From assembly GCF_921293095.1 (NCBI RefSeq), contig NC_060252.1:3720001-3784000 (forward strand): a stretch of 64,000 nt of DNA, in the 5' to 3' direction. Below, piece after piece: positions 55,620 to 64,000 of this stretch. The notes under the pieces were generated by a model. The model was not told where the DNA came from. It ran no database searches and saw nothing but the letters and a program-made list of their open reading frames with translations. This stretch comes from Ischnura elegans (taxonomy: Eukaryota; Arthropoda; Insecta; Odonata; Coenagrionidae). Position numbers and translations under genes: made by a program. The number at the start of each line of letters is the position of its first letter. Within the stretch, counting starts at the first letter, position 1.

Positions 55620-56420
55620 GTGGTATAAGTAATTGTGTGATATCCAGGAAACTTATGATTCTATAAACTTATCCTGCAATCAATCACCATTAGATTAGTG
55701 TGAATTTGTGTATCTTGTTGATAAAACACCATGACACCAAATAAATCTTTTGAGAGGGGGGCAGTTGCCTGAAAGTCTGCTATGATGCATGCAGTATTGA
55801 TAGACTCTGACTTTTGGAATAGCCAAAAATGTCCGCATACTGAAAGCAATACTTTTTTTGCTGTTGGTGATGACAGTGACTTCATGGAATTTCAGCAGGA
55901 TATTTAACGAAACTATTTCACTTTTATAGACTACAAATGCTCTCAAATGTGGCATTTTTCATGTTGGTTTCATCCATAAAGAACTGCAAGCAGGCATTAC
56001 CAGAGACCACCCTTGTTAAAGCTTCCCATGAATAGAGCCGAAATAAGTAATACTTTAGTGCAAACTTCTTCAAACACCACATGAATCAACAACAACAAAC
56101 TGCGCAAATGAATGCACCACAAAGTTCCCATTTGCTTCCTTTCATTGATTTTTACTTGTAAGCCAAAAATTGCATTAGAAATGGCAGTGAAACCCACCCT
56201 TTATGATTAAGTAGCACCTATACCAAAGGATAATGCACCAAAGAAGCCAGTTGCTTAACTTGATGGCTTGAAACTTTCACTGACATGCACATTTTGTCAC
56301 ATCCAGTGAGCTCTGAGTGAATTTGACACCTTTTGAACAGAGGGAAAGTTTTCTCATAGAAGATGGCCAGCTCTGAAGTGGTCATTCTGTACCCTGTGAT
56401 GTTTGATCGAGTGAAAATAT
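55620..56420. other. Intron sequence, nothing recognised
   Basis: Intron between Penelope and the second hAT copy. No features recognised. Confidence 0.4.
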
Positions 56421-57826
56421 GTGATGCATAGAGCGCGGAAAAAAAGTCTTTCGACTTTTTGTAAAAGTGGGACTTTTGTGATTTTAAATACAAATCTTCA
56501 CCAATCTCATTAAATAAAACTGTTTTCAATTACTTCCTTAGAGACTTTTTTGCTGTGGCGGGACTTCTTCGATTAAAAGAGACTTTTCTGGGACTTTTTA
56601 TTGAAAATACCTGCCTATTTGGCTCTTGTGACCACACTTGTTCAACTTTGTGTCGGACAAATCTTGTTTTTTATGCGGTGCATACTACACGGAGCAGATA
56701 TTTACCGTAAAATGTAAGATACTAACAATTGCTAATGCGGAATTTTATTAATAGCTCTGGAAACTGCAAAGAATTCTTTCGATTACTCCACCGTTCATGA
56801 AGTAAACCCATGCGGTGCTTCAACTCGGAGGTGGTATGGATATATGAGGGTAGAGCTCACCATGTTCTTATCCAATTGCATGTTAAATTCACATATTGTT
56901 TCTTTCCTTGGGCCTCCTCACCCTTTTTTTTGCTAAGGGTGTCCAAAGACTTCACAAAGGGACATTATTAGAGCGCGGAAAAAAAAGTCTCCAATTTTTA
57001 AAAAAAGTCGCCTAAAAAGTCGTCAATATTTTCGAAAAAAGTCTCTTTAAAAGTCTGAGTTATTTCCATGAGAAGGCTGCTAAATTTAACTTAATCGATG
57101 GAGAAAAGAGGGTAGAGATGCGGATTCGTGGGTTTAAGTGTTATTTTATGGACTTTTAAGACAGGAGATCACCATAATTTACAAAATATTTTTTAAAATT
57201 CTGAATAACACTTTCTTTGATGATCAGCAATTGTTTAAGAATATAGTTGACCCCTGTAGTTTTTTTAGCTGATCAATATCTATCTTTATTTTGAAATAGG
57301 GAAACTAAAGTCAAATTACAGGTAATGGATAACAGATTTTATTTATTAATTGCATGATATAAAATAAAGGAAAAAAAAGCATTTTCATTCACTTTGAGTT
57401 GTATTGCCAAAGAGTTATTTAATGAAGTAGTGACAGATAAGGTATTTTGCTGTGTTTTCCATGGCAAATGTTGTGCGACGTCCACTAATCTCCTGCAAAA
57501 AAGCAGAGTGCTAGCATACAGTGTAACGCTGTCCCCTTGTCAGCAGATCACCCAGGTTCAAATACAATGGGAAAAATGATACAACTATGTGAAAGGTTAT
57601 CTAGAATTTCCGACGAAGTGAATGTCTCACGTTGAGTGTAGATGGTTACGAAATGAGCCTACATTGTAGAGAGGCAAACAATGCATTAATGCGCTCTTGG
57701 CACTCGGTCGAAGAGGAAAAATGAAGGCTCAACAAGGACAGGTGAATGTATACACATTGTATGAACACAATTCTATATACATATTCTAAATATATAACTG
57801 CAGAACTAATATTTAATATTTTTGTA

Positions 57827-58627
57827 GTTATTTTTGAAAGCACCATCGCGTGTGGAAATATGCAAAACATTTTGCTGCGATCTGCCATTGCCTCCGGATC
57901 CATTCCTCGCAAGATTTGGAGCATGGCTGAAAGCTTGCGTGTTCAATGCACAACACTTCGAGAAAATTAAGAAAGTAAGTAATTATTTGTAGTTATGATT
58001 GTGACTGATGAATCAATTTCATTATATGAAATAGAATTCCTGCAATTTTGCTCAATTAAAAATAAATACAACTGCATTTTAGAGAGGAAAACTGTATTTT
58101 AATTTTTTACTTCAGGTTATACAGAATATTGACCCTGAAGATGATGCAGAATGTATAGAAAATGCTCGAGAACTCTTAGAAGATAGCAACTCCCACTGGA
58201 AATGATATGTATTTCAGCATCCTTGGGGTTTTTGGTAGAAAAAAAATCAAATATCTTGAATCTTCCATCTTGAGCCTCAGTGATTTGGTGTCGACAATAA
58301 TGGATGTGAAGAAGAAACTTGAATGTGTAAAGGGTGAACAAGCCGTAAGTGTTTATGGCAAATTGTGAAATGTTTTGGATAAAAACGAAGTTAATGACTG
58401 ATATCGCTCATATTCTCAACGGAGAGGTCAAGGGTGTTGTCTACATCTAATGTTTTACAAAAACTCACCTTAAGTGAAGTGGCTACGCTGCGATATGCTC
58501 CTATTGCAACATGTGAAGTTGAGCGATCGTTTTCGACGTACATATAAAATTATTTTGACCGAACGTCGCACAACATTTGCCATGGAAAACACAGCAAAAT
58601 ACCTTATCTGTCACTACTTCATTAAAT
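57827..58627 (+). pseudogene. hAT transposase relic in the second copy
   Basis: Two exon remnants. 57827-57973 matches 15891-16037 and 58113-58627 matches 15236-15742, with the same AG and GT borders. Frame breaks include a TGA where the intact copy reads GKLCNVL and several one-base changes. The central and N-terminal exons are missing. Confidence 0.82.
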
Positions 58628-58997
58628 AACTCTTTGGCAATACAACTCAAAGTGAATGAAAATGCTTTTTTTTCCTTTATTTTATATCATGCAATTAATA
58701 AATAAAATCTGTTATCCATTACCTGTAATTTGACTTTAGTTTCCCTATTTCAAAATAAAGATAGATATTGATCAGCTAAAAAAACTACAGGGGTCAACTA
58801 TATTCTTAAACAATTGCTGATCATCAAAGAAAGTGTTATTCAGAATTTTAAAAAATATTTTGTAAATTATGGTGATCTCCTGTCTTATAAGTCCATAAAA
58901 TAACACTTAAACCCACGAATCTGCATCTCTACCCTCTTTTCTCCATCAATTAAGTTAAATTTAGCAGCTTTCTCATGGAAGTAACTCAGACTTTTAA

Positions 58998-59302
58998 CCC
59001 TTTCGCTGCTACAAGCAGGAATACCCGCAAAAAACATTATGGTTATTGCCTGCGACATGCAGGGATATTCCACGACTTTCAAAAAACTTTTCCTTTCAAC
59101 ACGACATGCGGGTAAATATCTACGTTTTCGAAAAACCCTCCCTTCGGTCGTAGGTGCTGTCATCTGCTCGAAATTCTAGCGGAACTACGTCCATTCGTGC
59201 GGCGACATTCAGCGACGTCAAATGAATGATTCAATTCATTTTTTTCTGGATAATAGGCAAAATAATGGAACCGATGAAAAATCTATTGAAGCAGCAAAAG
59301 GG
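58998..59302. mobile_element. piggyBac-type MITE, copy 1
   Basis: 305 bp between TTAA (58994-58997) and TTAA (59303-59306). Ends CCCTTTCGCTGCT and AGCAGCAAAAGGG. Non-coding. It is inserted in the second hAT copy. Confidence 0.9.
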
Positions 59303-59469
59303 TTAAAGAGACTTTTTTCGAAAATATTGACGACTTTTTGGGTGACTTTTTTTTTAAAATTGGAGACTTTTTCCGTGCTCTATTGATGTACAATAGGAGG
59401 GCCTAGGTGAAATAACGAAGGTGAACAAGCAGGCTAATATATCAAAACTGCACCGTGGCATCACATTAA

Positions 59470-60180
59470 CCCTTTCGTTGCTCTTCAAACTCCAAAAACC
59501 TTCTCCTCGCATGCGGCGAAAAGGTTAAAATATGTTTCGTGGGCCCATGGAGCAGGCACTTCAACAATGGGCGTGGTACACCCTCCAAAGGGACCCTTTC
59601 CTCGATGAGCTCACCCACACAAGACCGTCTCATTGGCCCTCCGAGCGGGGGGCCTCCCTCCCAAAAAATGAACGCTCTTACTGCAATTTGAAAATCAACC
59701 AATCAATCCGATCATCAAAAAATGATTGTTTTCATCGCACTCCTGCCAATCAAGCAATCAAGTACGTCTTTGAACTGTGTTTCTGCAATGAAAAATAACG
59801 ACTTTGTTAACTTTGCTAAAATTGTGGTTGCGGACCACCAGAAAATGGCCATTTTAGCAAAGTTAACAAAATCATTATTTTTCATCCCAGAAACACGGTT
59901 GAAAGACGTACTTGATTGCTTGATTGGCAGGAGAGCAATGAAAACAATCATTTTTTTGATGATCAGATTGATTGATTGATTTTCAAATTGCAGACAGAGC
60001 GGTCACTTTTGGAGAGGGAGGCTGGGAGGGTCGATGAGACGGTCCTGCGTGGGTGAGCTCGTCGAGGAAAGGGTCCCTTAGGGATTAGGGACCCTTCGAA
60101 GTGCTTTTGCAAAAGTGCATGGCAGGGGGGAAGCCACAGCAGTCTGCTGTGCTAACGTACGTTCATAGCAGTGAAAGGGT
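59470..60180. mobile_element. piggyBac-type foldback MITE, copy 2
   Basis: TTAA at 59466-59469 and 60181-60184. Ends CCCTTTCGTTGCTC and, inward from the right, CCCTTTCACTGCTATG. About 260 bp in the middle (59720-59980) forms a near-perfect palindrome, so both strands can be read as the same frame beginning MIVFIALLPIKQSS. These frames are palindrome by-products. Outer arms also pair (GGTCCCTT, GAGCTCACCCAC, GACCGTCTCAT). Its right TTAA is 18 nt from the splice donor of the 60204-60384 exon. Confidence 0.88.
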
Positions 60181-60203
60181 TTAACTTGAGTGGCTGTACC
60201 TAC

Positions 60204-60384
60204 CTGAGAGTTTGACATTGCGTGTAATACCAGCATTGTTGACGAGGACGTGCACGGCTCCGTAAGTGTCCTTGACCCACTGGAAGGCGTCCCGAACCTC
60301 AGCCTCGTTGCAAATGTCCACTTTGAGGGGGTGAAGCGATCCCTTGGGCCCACCACCTCCACCTTGCAACTTCTCTGCCAACTC
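60204..60384 (-). CDS. SDR dehydrogenase, exon with NNAG motif
   Basis: 181 bp, phase 0 in and phase 1 out. Acceptor TATGTCATTGCAG, donor GTAGGT. Encodes ELAEKLQGGGGGPKGSLHPL, then KVDICNEAEVRDAFQWVKDT, YGAVHVLVNNAGITRNVKLS. D in KVDI and NNAG are the cofactor-binding and structural motifs of classical SDRs. The poly-Gly insert is unusual. The first exon (GxxxGxG nucleotide-binding motif) should lie to the right and was not found before 64000. With the three other exons this spans 12.8 kb. A cytosolic NADP-dependent reductase of the DHRS11/farnesol dehydrogenase kind is the best guess; the substrate is unknown. Confidence 0.92.
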
Positions 60385-61366
60385 CTGCAATGACATAATG
60401 CAATCACCACTTTAAAGATTCAGTCTAATCAGTCCCAAAAAGTAGCCTTTGCATATGATTCCCAATCTAAGCGTACGAAGCAAAGTGAATAAAACAAAGC
60501 AATAAAGCAAAGTGGTCCCTAAGGACAAAATAGCCGTTGAATGGGGAGGTTTGAGAAAGTACAAGAGAGAATTTTCAAGTGACACTGCCCTCCTTACTTA
60601 ATTTTTAGCATGTTTTGCAAACAAATGGTGTTTTGATTTGCTAAAAGGAATATGCCTCGAAAGAGTGCTGAGATACACATGAAAAGTTACTGCTGGCTGA
60701 TGACTCTGGCTGAGACTGAAACAGACAACATCATTATGTAGTAGCAGGCCATCGTATTATGGCACGCTCATCTTGAAACATGTTAGCAGAGTCTGAGTTT
60801 TTACCAGTGTGTGATTTGCGAGAAAGTTTCTCGGGTTTGCCACTAGGAGTTGAATAAGGTAAAAGTATGGTCCTGTACTAAGTTTCAATGGCTAATTGTG
60901 CCATTGACATCAGGGGGGGGGGGACAGACTTAGCTGTTGGTATCATCCGCTCACAGTCGAAACCCCGAGAAAATTTTCTTTTGAAGTGTGAAACTCGCGT
61001 AGTGAGGGGGATGGGGAGGAAGAGGAGAGAGTGGCGTCTGATGAAGGAATTCGGAAGAAGGGAGGCGCGGTGGTTTCTATTAGAGGCAAGCTATCTCCCT
61101 CCTTCAGGCTGCATCTCTCAAGGGAAACTGACACTCAAATAAACGATGGCTTAGGTTGTGCACAGAATAATTGTTTGGGGTTACAACAGAGAGAAAGAGG
61201 ACTAAAGGTGTAACAAGATTACAATGAAGTGATGCAAATTCGCTCACACTTTCGTGTACTTCTGTTGCAATGTTAAAAACGCATTTTTCAATCATAACTG
61301 AATTAATATCATGCTCATCCTACTCCAAAGTTTGACTTGCACTTCAGACCAATAGCAGGACTGCAA
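60385..61366. other. Likely intron, nothing recognised
   Basis: Sequence upstream of the first seen dehydrogenase exon. A G run at 60904-60913 may be a MITE scar. No exon with GxxxGxG was found. Confidence 0.4.
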
Positions 61367-61368
61367 TA

Positions 61369-62006
61369 GGGTGGTTTCCTATTATTTTTTTATTGCCTAA
61401 ATCGAAAGATTATTACTCCTGGAGTACGAATTTCACACTTTTAGAGTTTTAAATGACGATATCTATTTTTCGCGACTAAACGAAAAGTGAAAATTTTCAA
61501 GCGTGCGAAAACGCAATGGGTAAGTAGGAATGATGGGAAAAAGTCTGTGTGACGTATTTCTGGTTCCCCCTACTGCCTTGTGAGGTGACCTTGGGGCGAG
61601 GCTTGAGCGCTGATACGACGCAGGCTGCTAGCAGGTAGCGCTTGGCTTAAATAAGGATTATTAATACCTTATCAAACGAAGGAAACTTTCCAACCTTAGG
61701 CAGTTTTAGTAGGTGATTATTAAGAGATGTTTCCGTGAGCTCTGTGCCGCATGCATGCGACGATGTAAATCTCAAACGATATAAGAAAACTGTACCCGTA
61801 TAGAAACTAGGTCCCTGTGACGTCACGTGGAGTGGCATCGCATTGGTGCCAATCTGGCCTTTTTCAAATGCGGTTTAAATTGACCATTGCCTTTCGTCTA
61901 AACTGGGAATTCTTAAACAAAATAATTTGTATATTATGAGTACACTAATGGTGGGTAAGGAATCGCAATCATTGCATTTCATTTTCTTTGATGAAGGAAA
62001 CTACCC
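61369..62006. mobile_element. 638-bp MITE, full copy
   Basis: TA at 61367-61368 and 62007-62008. Ends GGGTGGTTTCCTAT and, inward from the right, GGGTAGTTTCCTTCATC. Nearly full-length match to 23256-23899, inverted. Contains TGACGTCACGTGG, GGTGACCTTGGGGCGAGG and ATTACTCCTGGAGTACG, conserved in both copies. No ORF. The family was not assigned. Confidence 0.85.
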
Positions 62007-62008
62007 TA

Positions 62009-64000
62009 TTAGTCTACAGGCACAAACAATTTTCACTCTGCTCCATAAGTCATTTATTTATTCATATATTGAATGTTTTGTAAGAGACAATAATACCCAC
62101 TAAAAGAGTAAAATACATAAAAAATCAACCAATGCTGTAATGTAAAAGAAAGACAATATTAACACTATAACATAAGAGTATGCAAACATAGATAAATGGG
62201 TGAGTAAAAGACAAGATATACTTTACTACACAATAGAACACAATTGTGACTCAATAAGAAAGGCCAATCAAAAAAATAAACGGGGAGACATGATGGGACA
62301 CTACAAATTCATCCAGACTCATCACTAGGTAATTTGGAGAAAAAACATACTTTCTATGCTATTGTACATCTACCTAACTCTTGTTTTATCCCTTTCCTGC
62401 CTATGAGAGGAAAACGTTTTTTGTGTGATGAGTAGTGTGAGAATATTTTAAACCTCTCCGTACGGAGCTCTTTTTTGGGGTGGAGTTACCCTGGTATTTT
62501 TGTCCCTCCGATTTTGGACCCAACTCAACGCAAGGGGTGCCCTTTACACTATTAATTAATTACCCTGCCCACTGGACTAGACCCTCAAATCCTATCTCAG
62601 CATGAGGCCAAGGTCAACTCATTGCATTACCAGTGTTTTTTAAAACCAAATACTGCATTTGATTTTCAATAATTTACTCTTCGATAAGAATTCCTAATAT
62701 TTTTTAAGCATTGTGGAATTTTAAATGGATTTCTAGCATTGATATCAACAAAGTTGGTGAACACTAGGTACTAAGGCAATAATTTCAGAAGTATGTTGTT
62801 TGCTAATTAATGTTAATGCTAAAATTTCTTTGAAAAATTACTTACGTACCGAAAAAAAACGAAGAATTCATTTCAATTTTTTAAACTTGTAGCATGCAAC
62901 AAGATGCCTCATTGCAAAAACCATTTACTGTATACATCCACTTCACAACAGATTCTTGCGGCAAGGATGGTCATGAATAAGGGAGAGGGTCAGACTTAAT
63001 TGCTGCGGAGTGGCCCTAAAGTCTTGTTAAGCTGGGTCTCAGGTCAGCTCTCCTGAATGCATCCAACAATTGCTACCTCAGTGGTCACTTCCCTTCCTCC
63101 GCATTAGCTATATAGCTGACGTCCGGTCATTTGCTTTGAAAAATCAATGACATAGCCACATGCCACGCTAAAGTTAGGTCTTCTGCATGTGAAAATGCCC
63201 ATGGACTCCACCTGACGTTTGGGATTAAAGAGCTAACGAGGTTCTTCAAAGTATTTAATGATGTAGCAAAAAAGTCCAAGTCACAATCAATATTGCTATC
63301 TCTCTCATTGCATGAAAAATACATAGGCAAGAAAAATAATCGTCGTTTCATAAAAATGGAATTGTGAACAGTGACATGGTTCGCAATGAAACTATTGGAA
63401 TTCTAGTAAAGGTTGACAATTTTAAAAATTAGGTAATAATTAAAAATTAATCATTATAATATATAGTAACTACTTCATTTCCTTGGTAGTTTTTATGAAA
63501 GTTAACCTTTACCTTTTATCTTTTGAAATCAGTTGTAACATTTTAACACCAACTTCATTTTATTGATTCACGGGCATACCTATAGAATCATAACTGGGGG
63601 GGGGAGGGCAAAAATAGCCGTGGTCGTTCAAGTTGTACCTTTTTTGCACTAAAAGTATTTAATGAAACCAAAATTTTAAGGAAATTATGACAGCAATTTA
63701 TTAGTTTTTATGATTATTTGCTTTAAAAAAATAATGATATTTATTTTAGTTCCATGTCTTGTACAGTTATAGATTCCGTTTAATGGGTCCACCTGTTACT
63801 TGGGGCAACTGCTTAATTTGGGCAGATCTTGAAGAACAGAACCCAATAGAGGAATATCCCAGAGTATTCTCCGCTTGATTGGGACAGCACGCTGCTTTAT
63901 TGGGCCATGAGTCGGCGACATAGACTATACTCGCAACAAAAATTAAAATTTTTTGTTTTCAGAATACTATATTTTTTTATTTTCCTCCTTTGATTTACTC
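62009..64000. other. Unrecognised sequence
   Basis: AT-rich. ATTTATTTATTCATAT near 62050 could be a minus-strand LINE 3' tail, but no reverse transcriptase was seen. A G run at 63596-63605 after CATAACT may be an eroded MITE end. No exon recognised. Confidence 0.4.

Larger units (their letters stand above)
56429..59382 (+). mobile_element. hAT DNA transposon, rearranged second copy
   Basis: Ends TAGAGCGCGGAAAAAAAGTC and CCGTGCTCTA. Flanks GTGATGCA and TTGATGTA (6 of 8). Orientation is opposite to 14782-18979. Block structure against that copy: 56429-56968 is the reverse of its right end (18423-18979). 56969-57480 is its left end in forward orientation, starting with a second full TIR. 57481-57568 is its 18332-18412 forward. 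From 57569 on the reverse order resumes. The transposase (57827-58627) is broken, and a piggyBac-type MITE sits at 58998-59302. It is internally deleted and non-autonomous. Confidence 0.85.

Noticed and set aside
59715-59979. Two opposite-strand frames starting with the same peptide
   Set aside because: They are the two readings of one DNA palindrome inside the foldback MITE, with no independent coding signal.
62040-62340. LINE 3' end
   Set aside because: Only an ATTTATTTATT tail-like run; no reverse transcriptase or repeat copy in the window.

Overview
The window looks like an AT-rich arthropod chromosome, probably an insect. The evidence is a split short-chain dehydrogenase gene with GT-AG introns, a copia LTR retrotransposon primed by an initiator-tRNA-Met-type site, a Penelope-like element with a GIY-YIG domain, jockey/CR1-like LINE fragments, a tRNA-derived SINE, and many hAT, piggyBac and PIF/Harbinger-like elements. 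The species was not identified. Nothing bacterial, no rRNA, no intact tRNA gene and no CRISPR array was seen.

Layout. (1) 1-2.2 kb: palindromic repeats, a decayed transposase-associated C-terminal tail and a PIF-like MITE. (2) 2.2-12.2 kb: a copia element on the minus strand with a 5-bp target duplication. Its 3' LTR is split by a 6-kb TIR element (2309-8287), which itself holds a 2-kb TIR element (4078-6094) and a hAT MITE. (3) 14.1-21.2 kb: a PIF-like pair of TIRs enclosing a complete hAT element (14782-18979, perfect 8-bp duplication) with a multi-exon transposase. (4) 21.7-25.2 kb: MITEs, a second copia fragment and a tRNA-SINE. (5) 25.2-31 kb: mostly unrecognised DNA with two blocks of a degenerate ~23-bp minisatellite. 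(6) 31-45.2 kb: many short hAT MITEs, a broken Mutator-like transposase next to an open YqaJ nuclease frame, two LINE reverse transcriptase fragments and a compound foldback. (7) 47.6-60.4 kb: four exons of a DHRS11-like dehydrogenase on the minus strand. Its introns carry a LINE, a Penelope element, a rearranged second hAT copy and two piggyBac-type MITEs. (8) 60.4-64 kb: one 638-bp MITE, otherwise unrecognised.

The only recognisable ordinary host gene is the dehydrogenase; its four exons join in phase and carry the NNAG, Ser and YxxxK signatures. First and last exons were not found. The YqaJ frame (35539-36342) is intact and may or may not be in use.

The most unusual pattern is a set of palindromic repeats. 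Several share an outer end close to TA|TCCCANNNAGCA, yet each is filled with its own palindromic word (GTATAC, GGACGTCC, CATATG, ATAATATTAT and others). Two large TIR elements carry such words only near their ends.
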